Assembly (NCBI RefSeq): GCF_009669325.1
Contig: NZ_SZWE01000001.1
Location: 1,865,501 to 1,929,500, forward strand
DNA length: 64,000 nt
Origin: Roseovarius bejariae
GTDB lineage: Bacteria > Pseudomonadota > Alphaproteobacteria > Rhodobacterales > Rhodobacteraceae
Direction of reading: 5' to 3'
In this document: piece by piece, positions 26,891 through 35,998 of the stretch
Position numbering within the stretch: position 1 is the stretch's first letter
How the letters are laid out: each line of letters begins with the position of its first letter
Translations under genes and position numbers: made by a program
The notes under the pieces: generated by a model
Database searches by the model: none
Told to the model about the DNA's origin: nothing
Seen by the model: the letters and a program-made list of their open reading frames with translations, nothing else

Positions 26891-27970
26891 TCAGTCGAGC
26901 CACCCCTTTAGGTTCTCTTCCACGACACCGGCCAGGGCCTGCATGTGGCTGTCATTGTCGTTGAGGCAAGGAATATAGGTGAATTGCTCACCTCCCGCCT
27001 CTTCAAAGCTTTCGCGGATTTCCTCGTTGATCTCTTCCAGTGTCTCGATGCAATCCGCCGAGAACGCGGGCGCCATTACCGCGATTTTCTTTTTGCCCTC
27101 GCGCGCCAGGTCGGCGACGTGATCAACCGTATAGGGCGTGAGCCATTCTTCGGGGCCAAAGACCGACTGGAAGGTCGTGGTGATCTGTGTGTCGTCCCAC
27201 CCCAGCCGCTCTTTCAACAGGCGCGTGGTTTTTTGGCACTGGCAATGATACGGATCGCCCTGCATAAGGTATCGCTTGGGCATGCCGTGATAGCTGACCA
27301 CAAGGATATCGGGCCGTTCGTCCACCTCCGCATAGGCTTTCTCGACGGATTGGGCGAGGGCGTCGATGTAAGCGGGGTTTTCGAAATAGGGCTCTACAAC
27401 CCGCGCCGTGGGCTGCCATGGCTCCTCCATCAAGGCACGAAAGAACTGATCGTTCGCCGTGGCCGAGGTAGCCCCGGCATAATGCGGATAAAGCGGGAAA
27501 AACAGGATGCGGGTGCAGCCTGCCTTGACCATCGCGCGCACCTTCGACTTGGTCGAAGGATTGCCGTAACGCATACAGAAATCCACCATGACCTGATCGC
27601 CATACCGCTCTTGCATAAGGTCGGCCATCTTGGCGGTCTGATCCCGCGTGATGGTCATCAAAGGGCTTTCGTTCTTTTCCTCGTTCCAGATCGATTTATA
27701 GGCCTCGCCGCTGGCGAAGGGGCGCTTGGTCAGGATGATAAGTTGCAACAACGGCTGCCACTTCCACGGGCTGTAATCGATCACCCGGCGATCCGACAGG
27801 AACTCGTTCAGATACCGGCGCATCGGCCAATAACTATAGTGGTCCGGGGTGCCGAGATTGGCCAGAAGAACACCTGTTTTCGCCGTCGGAATGGCGGGAT
27901 GATCGGCATTGGCGTGCTCGGGAACCTTGGCAGTCGTGCTAGCGTCCAGCATGGGCAATCTCGTTTTCAT
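26891..27970 (-). CDS. hemH: Ferrochelatase
   Basis: HemH (359 aa) inserts ferrous iron into protoporphyrin IX as the last step of heme synthesis. Family features include GVLLANLGTPD near residue 33, MRYGNPS, the catalytic-histidine region VVSYHGMPKRY, and SADCIETLEEINEE towards the C-terminus. Residues 1-28 are an Ala-rich extension and ATG 27952 is an alternative start, so the exact N-terminus is uncertain. It lies 42 bp downstream of the NDUFAF5-like methyltransferase gene, both on the minus strand. Confidence 0.95.
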   Translation of the reverse strand: MKTRLPMLDASTTAKVPEHANADHPAIPTAKTGVLLANLGTPDHYSYWPMRRYLNEFLSDRRVIDYSPWKWQPLLQLIILTKRPFASGEAYKSIWNEEKNESPLMTITRDQTAKMADLMQERYGDQVMVDFCMRYGNPSTKSKVRAMVKAGCTRILFFPLYPHYAGATSATANDQFFRALMEEPWQPTARVVEPYFENPAYIDALAQSVEKAYAEVDERPDILVVSYHGMPKRYLMQGDPYHCQCQKTTRLLKERLGWDDTQITTTFQSVFGPEEWLTPYTVDHVADLAREGKKKIAVMAPAFSADCIETLEEINEEIRESFEEAGGEQFTYIPCLNDNDSHMQALAGVVEENLKGWLD

Positions 27971-28012
27971 ATTCGTGTTTCATTGTGTGAGATAACGGCT
28001 TTGTCCCTGCCG

Positions 28013-28828
28013 TCAATCTTTCAAACTGCTTTCTTCCGTCCCAAGCGCATCGGCCAGACGCGCGGTGGCCGATCCGGGGCGCAGCGGCTGTGGCTGGCTT
28101 GCGTCCGGGGACCAGCCCGTCAGGACCATCAGGTCGAAGGTGGCGGGCACCCGCCCGTCCGGGGTGGCGAAGGTTTCGGTATAAAGTTCACAGGCGCGCA
28201 TCATGACCGTGCGCCGCGTTGCATGGCGGGGCCGCGCCGCAAGCGCCGAGGTCTCGCCCATGGCCCGCAACTCCCGCATCAGGTGCAGGGGTGATTCGTA
28301 ACTGGCCTTCAGTGGCAGGTAATCCGCCACCGGAAGGGTAAATCCCGCGCGCTGTAGCAAAGCACCCAAATCACGAATTTCGCCCATGGGGGCCACGCGT
28401 GGGGATAAACCGCCCATTAGATCCACCTCGGCTTGCGCCAAAGATGCCCGCAATTCATGCAGGGTTTCACCACCGAAAAAGACACCCAGGAACAGACCAT
28501 CGGGTTTCAAAGCCCTGCGTGCCTGAATGAGTTGCCCGACAGGATCATTCGCCCAATGCAGACACATGGCGTGGATCACCAGATCATGCGTGCCTTCCTC
28601 AAGGGGCAGGGTCTCTTCATCGGCCACACAGACGGCATCGGGAAACCAGTTTTGCCACGCGCCGGGAAAACCGCTCACCACGGCTGGCCGGGTAAATGAT
28701 TTATTAACCATCCCCAGCCGATCCTTGATCTCGTCTGCCGCCTCCTCATGCAGAAACAGGGCCGGTGCCGTCATGGCGCGGGCGCGATTGCGAAGCAGGG
28801 CAGGGCGGTCAGTAAGGGAATGATCCAT
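28013..28828 (-). CDS. NDUFAF5-like class I SAM methyltransferase homologue
   Basis: A 271-aa protein whose layout resembles the alphaproteobacterial relatives of NDUFAF5, a complex I assembly factor. The N-terminus reads LRNRARAMTAPALFLHEEAA, followed by VSGFPGAWQNWFP where motif I should lie, then HAMCLHWANDPVGQL (motif IV) and ALKPDGLFLGVFFGG. Motif I lacks the usual GxGxG pattern, so SAM binding is uncertain. ATG 28828 is used because the longer open frame runs across comF. The comF start is 15 bp away on the opposite strand. Confidence 0.8.
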   Translation of the reverse strand: MDHSLTDRPALLRNRARAMTAPALFLHEEAADEIKDRLGMVNKSFTRPAVVSGFPGAWQNWFPDAVCVADEETLPLEEGTHDLVIHAMCLHWANDPVGQLIQARRALKPDGLFLGVFFGGETLHELRASLAQAEVDLMGGLSPRVAPMGEIRDLGALLQRAGFTLPVADYLPLKASYESPLHLMRELRAMGETSALAARPRHATRRTVMMRACELYTETFATPDGRVPATFDLMVLTGWSPDASQPQPLRPGSATARLADALGTEESSLKD

Positions 28829-28843
28829 GCGAGGGACAATAGG

Positions 28844-29575
28844 GTGAGCACCCGGGCTTTTCAAACGGCGTTGCACTTGGTCTATCCGCCGCGCTGCACC
28901 CTCTGTGGCGATCAGGTGGACAGTGATTTCGGGCTTTGCGGCCCTTGCTGGCGTGAAACGCCTTTTATCTCGGGCCTGTGTTGCGATGCCTGCGGCGTGC
29001 CCTTGCCCGGCGAAGACCACGGCGAAGCCGAGTTTTGCGACGATTGCCTGACACTCGCGCGCCCATGGGCCCAAGGCCGTGCTGCCCTTCTCTACAAGGA
29101 CCACGGTCGCAAACTCGTTCTGTCACTCAAGCACGGCGACCGGCACGATATCGCCCGTCCGGCAGCCCTTTGGATGGCGCGGGCCGCTGCACCTCTGATC
29201 GACCGGCGCATGGTTGTGGCGCCTGTCCCGCTTCACTGGACCCGCATGGTCAAACGCCGTTTCAACCAAGCGGCCTTACTGGCCGAGGCCGTGGCCCATG
29301 ACTTGGGTCTCGATTACTGTCCTGATCTTCTAATCCGGTCTCGCCGTACCCAGAGCCTTGAAGGGCTGGGGTTCGAGGCGCGTCATGCCACCGTGGGACA
29401 GGCAATCACCCCGCACCCCCGGCGTCGGCACAAAATGGCGGCACGCAAGGTGTTGATCGTTGATGATGTGATGACCTCGGGGGCCACCCTATCCGCCGCC
29501 ACGCAGGCTTGTTTTTCCGGCGGTGCCGCGGGCGTGAACGTTCTGACACTGGCACGCGTGGCCAAGGACGCCTAA
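28844..29575 (+). CDS. ComF family phosphoribosyltransferase-like protein
   Basis: A 243-aa ComF-type protein. The N-terminal zinc module has four cysteine pairs (CTLCG, CGPCW, CCDACG, CDDC). The C-terminal phosphoribosyltransferase domain ends with VLIVDDVMTSGATL, and RRFNQAALLAEAVA fits the family. ComF is linked to DNA uptake or DNA-repair competence in several bacteria, although its molecular function is unresolved. I chose GTG 28844 because it has GAGGG upstream; ATG 28820 is an alternative. It is followed by grxC after 30 bp. Confidence 0.88.
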   Translation: MSTRAFQTALHLVYPPRCTLCGDQVDSDFGLCGPCWRETPFISGLCCDACGVPLPGEDHGEAEFCDDCLTLARPWAQGRAALLYKDHGRKLVLSLKHGDRHDIARPAALWMARAAAPLIDRRMVVAPVPLHWTRMVKRRFNQAALLAEAVAHDLGLDYCPDLLIRSRRTQSLEGLGFEARHATVGQAITPHPRRRHKMAARKVLIVDDVMTSGATLSAATQACFSGGAAGVNVLTLARVAKDA

Positions 29576-29605
29576 GTTCCCTGCGAACAGCCAAGGGAAC
29601 ACGTT

Positions 29606-29863
29606 ATGCAACCTGTCGAGATTTACACATCGCCGCTCTGCGGCTTCTGTCACGCGGCCAAGCGCCTTTTGAAGCAAAAGGGTATCAATTTTTCCGAAAT
29701 CGACGTGCTGGTTGATCCCGCGCGCAAGCCCGAGATGATCCAGCGGGCCAACGGCGGGCGCACCGTGCCCCAGATTTTCGTGGGCGAAACCCACGTCGGC
29801 GGCTGTGATGAGCTTTACGCGCTTGATCGCGCCGGAAAACTTGACCCGCTTTTACAGGGGTGA
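29606..29863 (+). CDS. grxC: Glutaredoxin 3
   Basis: An 85-aa glutaredoxin that reduces disulfides using glutathione. It has an active site CGFC at residues 12-15, the cis-proline segment TVPQIF, and the glutathione-binding GGCDEL. The ATG start is separated from comF by ~30 bp, and a Nit1-like amidase begins only 5 bp after its stop. That pairing gives a glutathione-themed block. Confidence 0.95.
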   Translation: MQPVEIYTSPLCGFCHAAKRLLKQKGINFSEIDVLVDPARKPEMIQRANGGRTVPQIFVGETHVGGCDELYALDRAGKLDPLLQG

Positions 29864-29868
29864 AGCGT

Positions 29869-30699
29869 ATGAAAGCGGCCCTGATACAGCTTAACAGTAG
29901 TGATGATCCCGAAGAAAACCTCGCGGTCACATGCGACTATGTGGATCAGGCCGCCGCGCACGGGGCGCAGTTTATCCTCACCCCGGAGGTGACGAACTGT
30001 GTCTCGGCCAGCCGGACACGGCAACAAGAGGTCCTGTGCCACGAAGCAGACGACCCAACCTTGGCCGGTCTGCGCGCCCGCGCCAGGAAACATGGCATCT
30101 GGCTCCTGATCGGCTCTCTTGCGCTCAAGACCAATGATGCCGACGGGCGCTTTGCCAACCGCTCCTTCCTGATCGACCCCATGGGCGAGATCACGGCGCG
30201 CTATGACAAGATCCACATGTTCGACGTGCAGGTTTCCGACTCCGAAACCTACCGCGAATCCGCAGGCTACAGGCCGGGGAAAAAGGCCGTCTTGGCCGAT
30301 ACCGGGTTTGGCAAAATCGGCATGACCGTCTGTTTCGACGTCCGGTTCCCTTACCTATACCGCGCCCTTGCGCAAGCGGGGGCCGACATCCTGACCATTC
30401 CTTCGGCCTTCTCCCCCGTCACAGGCGAGGCCCATTGGGAGGTTTTGCTGCGCGCCCGGGCCATTGAAACCGGCTCTTACGTTCTCGCGCCTGCGCAAAC
30501 CGGCAGCCACAACGCGACCCGCGGTAAAGCGCGCCAGACTTACGGCCATTCCCTTGCCGTCGCGCCTTGGGGCGAGGTGATCGCCGATGGCGGCACCGAT
30601 CCGGGTGTCATTTACGTTGATCTCGACTTGGGTAAGGTGGCACAAGCACGTCAACGCATCCCGTCCCTGCAAAAGGCGCCCCAATTCGATGGTCCGTGA
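29869..30699 (+). CDS. Nitrilase-superfamily amidase, probable deaminated glutathione amidase (Nit1-like)
   Basis: A 276-aa carbon-nitrogen hydrolase. The catalytic triad is visible as E40 in ILTPEVTNC, a lysine in YDKIHMFDV, and the cysteine in MTVCFDVRFP. The segment TGEAHWEVLLRARAIETGSY closely fits Nit1, which removes aberrantly deaminated glutathione. The Nit1 identity is inferred from this resemblance and from the adjacent glutaredoxin. ATG 29869 has AGGGG upstream; GTG 29860 is possible. The MarR gene begins immediately at its stop codon. Confidence 0.85.
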   Translation: MKAALIQLNSSDDPEENLAVTCDYVDQAAAHGAQFILTPEVTNCVSASRTRQQEVLCHEADDPTLAGLRARARKHGIWLLIGSLALKTNDADGRFANRSFLIDPMGEITARYDKIHMFDVQVSDSETYRESAGYRPGKKAVLADTGFGKIGMTVCFDVRFPYLYRALAQAGADILTIPSAFSPVTGEAHWEVLLRARAIETGSYVLAPAQTGSHNATRGKARQTYGHSLAVAPWGEVIADGGTDPGVIYVDLDLGKVAQARQRIPSLQKAPQFDGP

Positions 30700-31143
30700 A
30701 TGAGTGAAGCCTCGATCAATTCCCTTGCTGTCGCCCTGTTCAGCGAGATTCTCACCGATGAGCAATTGATCCGGAACCGGCTGAGCCGCGTTTTGCCCAA
30801 GGGCATGGAAATCTCGCATTTTTCGGTTCTCAATCACCTTGCCCGCGCCGGAGGGGAGCGCAGCCCGGCACAACTGGCCAAGAGTTTCCACGTCACGCGC
30901 GGCGCCATGACCAACACACTCAGTAAGTTGGAATGGGCGGGCTACGTGCATATCCGCCCCGATTGGGATGACGCCCGCCGCAAGATGGTGGCGATCAGCC
31001 CCGCAGGCCGTCAGGCCCGCGATGCGGCGATTGCCGCAATCACGCCGATGATCACCGAACTGGTCCGCGACGTCGGTGAGGACAAGGTGCGCACCACGCT
31101 GCCTGTCCTGCGGGAACTGCGAACCAAGCTTGAGTCCGATTAG
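30700..31143 (+). CDS. MarR-family transcriptional regulator
   Basis: A 147-aa MarR-type winged-helix regulator. The recognition region is visible as [20 protein letters not shown], followed by the wing [10 protein letters not shown] and a C-terminal dimerisation helix. The ligand is unknown. It starts directly after the nitrilase stop codon, so it may be co-transcribed with grxC and the amidase. Its stop overlaps the convergent ubiG gene by 4 bp. Confidence 0.88.
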   Translation: MSEASINSLAVALFSEILTDEQLIRNRLSRVLPKGMEISHFSVLNHLARAGGERSPAQLAKSFHVTRGAMTNTLSKLEWAGYVHIRPDWDDARRKMVAISPAGRQARDAAIAAITPMITELVRDVGEDKVRTTLPVLRELRTKLESD

Positions 31144-31886
31144 GCGGGTTTCACACTGGCCGTGACATAATTCACGCTCATGTCCTTGGCCGACAGCGAC
31201 CATTGCCAAGAGACCGGGTTAAAGACGAACCCCTTGCGATCCACCGGCGTCAGCCCCGCCTTTTCGATCAGCGAATAAAGCTCATCCGGGGTGATGAACT
31301 TGTTCCACTCATGCGTCCCCTTGGGCAGCCACCGCATGACGTATTCCGCGCCCACGATCGCCATGGCAAAGCTCTTGGCGTTGCGGTTGATCGTCGAACA
31401 GATATGCAAACCACCGGGCTTGAGAAGGGTCTGGCAGGCGGTGAGATAGGCCAAGGGGTCGGCCACATGCTCCACCACCTCCATGTTCAACACCACGTCG
31501 AACCGCTCACCGGCGTCGGCAAGGGCCTCGGCGGTGGTGTGGCGATAGTCGATGGTCAGGCCCGATTGCTCGGCGTGGACTTGCGCCACGGGGATGTTGC
31601 CCCCGGCGGCATCCGCGCCCACCACTTCGGCCCCAAGCCGCGCCATGGGTTCGGACAACAACCCGCCGCCACAGCCGATGTCGAGAATCCGCAGGTCCGC
31701 GAACGGATTTTCGCTGTTCAAATCCCTGTCGAACTCGGCGGCGATCTGTGATGTGATATAACCCAGACGACAGGGGTTGAGCATGTGCAGCGGCTTGAAT
31801 TTACCGTTTGGGTCCCACCATTCGGCGGCCATGGCCTCGAACTTGGCAACCTCGGCTGGGTCGATCGTAGTTTGAGCGGCTTGCAT
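31140..31886 (-). CDS. ubiG: UbiG, ubiquinone biosynthesis O-methyltransferase
   Basis: UbiG (248 aa) catalyses two O-methylations in ubiquinone biosynthesis. SAM motif I is [20 protein letters not shown], followed by the family segment [16 protein letters not shown] and [13 protein letters not shown]. The NPCRLGYI and [13 protein letters not shown] motifs near the N-terminus fit UbiG. The start ATG 31886 has GGAGAG upstream and gives the expected length; longer in-frame starts lie in the pip promoter region. Confidence 0.95.
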   Translation of the reverse strand: MQAAQTTIDPAEVAKFEAMAAEWWDPNGKFKPLHMLNPCRLGYITSQIAAEFDRDLNSENPFADLRILDIGCGGGLLSEPMARLGAEVVGADAAGGNIPVAQVHAEQSGLTIDYRHTTAEALADAGERFDVVLNMEVVEHVADPLAYLTACQTLLKPGGLHICSTINRNAKSFAMAIVGAEYVMRWLPKGTHEWNKFITPDELYSLIEKAGLTPVDRKGFVFNPVSWQWSLSAKDMSVNYVTASVKPA

Positions 31887-31935
31887 TCTGCTCTCCATAT
31901 GCTCATGTGGTCCGGCCCCTCTATATAGGACGGTC

Positions 31936-32910
31936 ATGGATAAATTCTCAGGCCAAAAGAGCGCAGTCCAGTATCTTTACCCGCCGATCGAGCCTTTTGA
32001 TCGTCGGATGCTGGACGTGGGCGATGGTCACGAGATTTATATAGAGCAATCCGGTAGCAAGGATGGCCTGCCGGTTGTCGTGCTGCACGGAGGCCCGGGT
32101 GGTGGATGCAGCCCGGCGATGCGCCGGTATTTCGATCCGAATGTCTATCGAATCATCCTCTTTGATCAACGCGGCTGTGGCCGGTCGAAACCGCATGCCA
32201 GCGTCGAGGCGAACACCACGTGGCACTTGGTGGCGGATATCGAACGCATCCGCGAAACCCTGAAGATCGACGAGTGGATCGTTTTCGGCGGAAGCTGGGG
32301 CGCGACGTTGGCCCTGATCTATGCACAGGCGCATCCCGGTCCGGTGCGGCATCTGGCGCTGCGCGGGGTCTTTACCATGACGCGGGCCGAACTGGACTGG
32401 TTCTATGGCGGTGGCGCCGGGCGATTCTGGCCCGAAACATGGGCGCGGTTTTGTGAGCTGATCCCGGAAGATGAGCGCGACGATATGATCGCGGCCTATC
32501 ACCGGCGGCTGTTTTCCGGCAATCGCACCGAGGAAATCCGCCATGCAAAGGCTTGGTCGGCTTGGGAAAATGCCTTGGCCACGGTGCATTCCAACGGGGC
32601 CACAATCGACAGCCCGGCCGAGTATGCCCATGCCTTCGCACGATTGGAAAACCATTATTTTATCAACGGCGGCTTCCTTGAGCGCGATGGCCAGATTCAC
32701 GAGGACATGCCCAAGATCGCCCATATCCCCGGCACCATCGTACAAGGCCGATACGACATGATCTGTCCGCCCGCCTCGGCCTGGCGTCTGGTACAGAACT
32801 GGCCCAACGCCAGCCTGCGCATGATCCCGGTCGCCGGCCACGCCCTGTCCGAACCGGGAATCAGTGCCGAACTGGTCAAGGTCATGGACCGTTTGGGGCG
32901 TGGGGCGTAA
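31936..32910 (+). CDS. pip: Prolyl aminopeptidase (proline iminopeptidase)
   Basis: A 324-aa alpha/beta hydrolase of peptidase family S33 that removes N-terminal proline residues. The oxyanion region [16 protein letters not shown] and the nucleophile elbow [10 protein letters not shown] are typical, and the C-terminal VAGHALSE carries the histidine. It is cytosolic, with no signal peptide. It starts at ATG 31936, about 50 bp from the divergent ubiG start, and is monocistronic. Confidence 0.93.
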   Translation: MDKFSGQKSAVQYLYPPIEPFDRRMLDVGDGHEIYIEQSGSKDGLPVVVLHGGPGGGCSPAMRRYFDPNVYRIILFDQRGCGRSKPHASVEANTTWHLVADIERIRETLKIDEWIVFGGSWGATLALIYAQAHPGPVRHLALRGVFTMTRAELDWFYGGGAGRFWPETWARFCELIPEDERDDMIAAYHRRLFSGNRTEEIRHAKAWSAWENALATVHSNGATIDSPAEYAHAFARLENHYFINGGFLERDGQIHEDMPKIAHIPGTIVQGRYDMICPPASAWRLVQNWPNASLRMIPVAGHALSEPGISAELVKVMDRLGRGA

Positions 32911-33122
32911 GCCTTTGGAAAAAAGCAATAATATCTGTCTGTGAAACGTCGGTATTTCGTCAGTGTCGCGTCGGTGTGGTTTTAGGTCTTCCAAGCCCCT
33001 TGCAGACTCAGCCACCAAGGCGTATATCCCCTTTCAACAGCGGCGCGTTGGGGTCCAAACCCGGCGCTCCACCGGGAAATATCGACGGGCCGCGCGCCCG
33101 TTTTTTTGTGTTTGAAAGACTG
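32911..33122 (+). promoter_or_regulatory. Leader region of the rimP-nusA-infB operon with an intrinsic terminator
   Basis: The ~210-bp gap before rimP contains a terminator at 33086-33107: CGGGC and GCCCG around a CGCGC loop, followed by seven Ts. It lies only 16 bp before the rimP start codon. Upstream is another hairpin candidate (CCCGG...CCGGG near 33059-33075). This arrangement suggests attenuation or NusA-dependent read-through control of the operon. It may correspond to the rimP-leader RNA motif of alphaproteobacteria, but I cannot run a covariance model here. Confidence 0.65.
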
Positions 33123-33701
33123 ATGAGCAACGACCTGATCGCCAAGACAGCCATTGATCGCCGCATGGCCGAGATCATCACCCCCGTCATCGAGGACATG
33201 GGGTATGAACTGGTGCGCGTGCGCCTGATGGGCGGCAAGACCAACACGCTTCAGATCATGGCCGAGAAACCCGAGGGCGGCATCGAAGTGGATGATTGCG
33301 CCGACATCTCGAACGCCGTCAGCGCGGTTCTGGATGTCGAAGACCCGCTGACCGATGCCTATACCCTGGAGGTTTCCAGCCCCGGAATCGACCGCCCCCT
33401 GACCCGCCTCAAGGATTTCGAGGAATTCGAGGGCTACGAGGCAAAGCTGGAAACATCCGAAATGATCGACGGGCGCAAACGCTTCAAGGGCGTTCTGGCC
33501 GGGGTCGAGGACAACGACGTGCTCATCAATATCGAAGAAGGCACCGTTGGCCTGCAATTCGATTGGCTGGCCGATGCCAAGCTGGTGCTGACCGATGAGC
33601 TGATCAAGGACATGCTGAAGGCCCGCAAGGACGCGGGCACACTGAACGAAGACCATTATGACGAGATCGAGACCTCAGGGTCCGAGTCTGAGGAGGACTG
33701 A
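33123..33701 (+). CDS. rimP: Ribosome maturation factor RimP
   Basis: RimP (192 aa) assists 30S subunit assembly. Family segments are [28 protein letters not shown] and [18 protein letters not shown]. The C-terminus is an acidic extension. ATG 33123 gives the family N-terminus ([10 protein letters not shown]). It is the first gene of the rimP-nusA-ylxR-infB operon, and the nusA ribosome-binding site (AGGAGG) is within its final codons. Confidence 0.94.
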   Translation: MSNDLIAKTAIDRRMAEIITPVIEDMGYELVRVRLMGGKTNTLQIMAEKPEGGIEVDDCADISNAVSAVLDVEDPLTDAYTLEVSSPGIDRPLTRLKDFEEFEGYEAKLETSEMIDGRKRFKGVLAGVEDNDVLINIEEGTVGLQFDWLADAKLVLTDELIKDMLKARKDAGTLNEDHYDEIETSGSESEED

Positions 33702-33705
33702 GACA

Positions 33706-35343
33706 ATGGCAATTACCTCTGCAAACCAGCTTGAGCTGTTGCAAACCGCCGAGGCCGTGGCCCGTGAAAAAATGATCGACCCGTCGTTGGTGATCGAAGC
33801 GATGGAAGAAAGCCTCGCCCGCGCCGCCAAAAGCCGCTACGGCGCCGAGATGGACATCCGCGTCAGCATCGACCGCAAGACAGGCCGCGCCACCTTTACC
33901 CGCGTGCGCAGCGTGGTCGAGGACGACGAGGTTGAAAACTATCAGGCCGAGATGACCGTCGAACAGGCCAAGCAATACCTCGACGACCCCAAGGTCGGCG
34001 ACCAGTTCATCGAAGAAGTGCCGCCCGTCGATATGGGTCGGATCGCCGCGCAATCGGCGAAACAGGTGATCCTGCAAAAGGTCCGCGAAGCCGAACGTGA
34101 CCGCCAGTTCGAAGAATTCCAGGATCGAGTCGGCACCATCATCAACGGCGTGGTCAAGCGCGAGGAATACGGTAACGTCATCGTCGATGTGGGCCGGGGT
34201 GAGGCCATCCTGCGCCGCAACGAAAAGATCGGTCGCGAAAGCTATCGCCCGAATGACCGCATCCGCTGCTACATCAAGGATGTGCGCCGTGAGGCCCGCG
34301 GCCCGCAGATTTTCCTGAGCCGCACCGCACCGGAATTCATGGCGGAACTGTTCAAGATGGAAGTGCCGGAAATCTACGACGGCATCATCGACATCAAGGC
34401 CGTCGCTCGCGATCCGGGCAGCCGTGCCAAGATCGCCGTGATCTCTCACGATGGTTCGATTGATCCGGTGGGTGCCTGTGTGGGTATGCGCGGTAGCCGC
34501 GTTCAGGCCGTCGTGAACGAACTTCAGGGCGAAAAGATCGATATCATCCCCTGGAACGAAGATCAGCCGACCTTCTTGGTCAACGCGTTGCAGCCCGCCG
34601 AGGTCTCCAAGGTGGTTCTGGACGAAGAGGCCGAGCGCATCGAGGTTGTCGTCCCCGAGGATCAGCTTTCGCTGGCCATCGGCAGGCGGGGTCAGAACGT
34701 GCGTCTGGCCAGCCAGCTGACCGGCCTCGACATCGACATCATGACCGAGGCGGAAGATTCCGAGCGCCGTCAGAAAGAGTTCGAAACCCGTACCAAGCTC
34801 TTCATGGATACGCTGGACCTTGATGAATTCTTCGCGCAGCTTTTGGTGTCCGAAGGCTTCACCAACCTCGAAGAGGTGGCCTATGTCGAGGTTGACGAAC
34901 TGCTGGTCATCGACGGGGTGGATGAAGACACCGCGAACGAGCTTCAGGCCCGCGCCCGTGACGTGCTTGAGGCACAGGCGACCGCGGCCCTTGAAAAGGC
35001 CCGCGAACTGGGCGCCGAAGACAGCCTTATTGATTTCGAAGGCCTGACACCCCAGATGGTACAGGCATTGGCCGAGGATGGCGTGAAAACGCTGGAAGAT
35101 TTCGCAACCTGCGCCGACTGGGAGCTTGCCGGCGGTTGGACCACCGTCGACGGTGAACGCGTCAAGGACGAAGGTTTGCTTGAACCCTTCGATGTGTCGC
35201 TTGACGAGGCGCAGAACATGGTCATGACCGCGCGTGTCATGCTGGGCTGGGTCGATCCGTCGGAACTCGAAGCCGAGGCCGAAGAAGAGGCCGAAAGCGA
35301 CGAGGCCGAAGATGTCTTCGCATCCGAGGAGGCCGGGGCCTGA
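33706..35343 (+). CDS. nusA: Transcription termination/antitermination factor NusA
   Basis: NusA (545 aa) modulates RNA polymerase pausing and termination. The N-terminal domain (residues 1-~125) begins [17 protein letters not shown]. The S1 domain follows ([20 protein letters not shown]), then two KH domains (GDP-like [15 protein letters not shown] and [15 protein letters not shown]). Two C-terminal helix-hairpin-helix acidic repeats lie at ~370-510, and an acidic tail ends the protein. The second gene of the operon, it is four bases after rimP and is followed 25 bp later by the YlxR/L7Ae fusion. Confidence 0.96.
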   Translation: MAITSANQLELLQTAEAVAREKMIDPSLVIEAMEESLARAAKSRYGAEMDIRVSIDRKTGRATFTRVRSVVEDDEVENYQAEMTVEQAKQYLDDPKVGDQFIEEVPPVDMGRIAAQSAKQVILQKVREAERDRQFEEFQDRVGTIINGVVKREEYGNVIVDVGRGEAILRRNEKIGRESYRPNDRIRCYIKDVRREARGPQIFLSRTAPEFMAELFKMEVPEIYDGIIDIKAVARDPGSRAKIAVISHDGSIDPVGACVGMRGSRVQAVVNELQGEKIDIIPWNEDQPTFLVNALQPAEVSKVVLDEEAERIEVVVPEDQLSLAIGRRGQNVRLASQLTGLDIDIMTEAEDSERRQKEFETRTKLFMDTLDLDEFFAQLLVSEGFTNLEEVAYVEVDELLVIDGVDEDTANELQARARDVLEAQATAALEKARELGAEDSLIDFEGLTPQMVQALAEDGVKTLEDFATCADWELAGGWTTVDGERVKDEGLLEPFDVSLDEAQNMVMTARVMLGWVDPSELEAEAEEEAESDEAEDVFASEEAGA

Positions 35344-35368
35344 TCCGTCAGGCCCCGAGAGGCACCTG

Positions 35369-35998
35369 ATGGGTCGCGGCGGGCAACCCAAGGATCGCAC
35401 GGACGGTCCCGAACGCAAGTGCATTGCCACCGGCGAGGTGCGGCCAGCGTCGGGGTTGATCCGGTTCGTGGTCGGTCCCGAAGGGCAGATTGCCCCGGAT
35501 ATCGCCGGGAAACTGCCCGGGCGTGGCATCTGGGTGTCGGCTGATCCTGCGGCCTTGAGCAAAGCGGCGCAGAAGGGCCTGTTCGCCCGCGCCGCCCGGC
35601 AAGCCGTCAAGGTCCCCGAGGATCTTCCGGCACTGGTCGAACAGCAACTGGCCGAGCGCGTTGTGAACCTGATAAGCCTCGCCCGTAAGGGTGGGCACGC
35701 CGTATCGGGGTATGAAAAGGTCAAGGATTGGCTTGCCAAGGACGAGGCCGAAATTCTGATCCAGGCGAGTGACGGATCAGAGCGTGGAAAATCGAAATTG
35801 AGCACGCCATATGGCGGTTCTTTCATTGGCTGGCTGACAGCCGAAGAACTGGGGCGGGCTTTTGGGCGACAAACCGCGGTGCATGCGGCACTGCACGCTG
35901 GAGGTTTGGCCCAACGTGTTGTAGAGGAGGCGGCAAGGTTGAAGGGCCTGCGCGTCTCGAACGGCGAAAAGACCCGCCGGAAAGGAAGTAGAAGCTGA
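35369..35998 (+). CDS. RNA-binding protein with YlxR domain fused to L7Ae-like domain
   Basis: A 209-aa fusion. The N-terminal YlxR (DUF448) domain has [34 protein letters not shown] and further basic residues, and the C-terminal ~110 residues form an L7Ae-like fold ([20 protein letters not shown]). In Gram-positives these two functions are encoded by separate genes between nusA and infB, so the position matches. ATG 35369 follows GAGAGG. The stop codon overlaps the infB start (TGATG). A role in ribosomal or RNA metabolism is inferred. Confidence 0.88.
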   Translation: MGRGGQPKDRTDGPERKCIATGEVRPASGLIRFVVGPEGQIAPDIAGKLPGRGIWVSADPAALSKAAQKGLFARAARQAVKVPEDLPALVEQQLAERVVNLISLARKGGHAVSGYEKVKDWLAKDEAEILIQASDGSERGKSKLSTPYGGSFIGWLTAEELGRAFGRQTAVHAALHAGGLAQRVVEEAARLKGLRVSNGEKTRRKGSRS

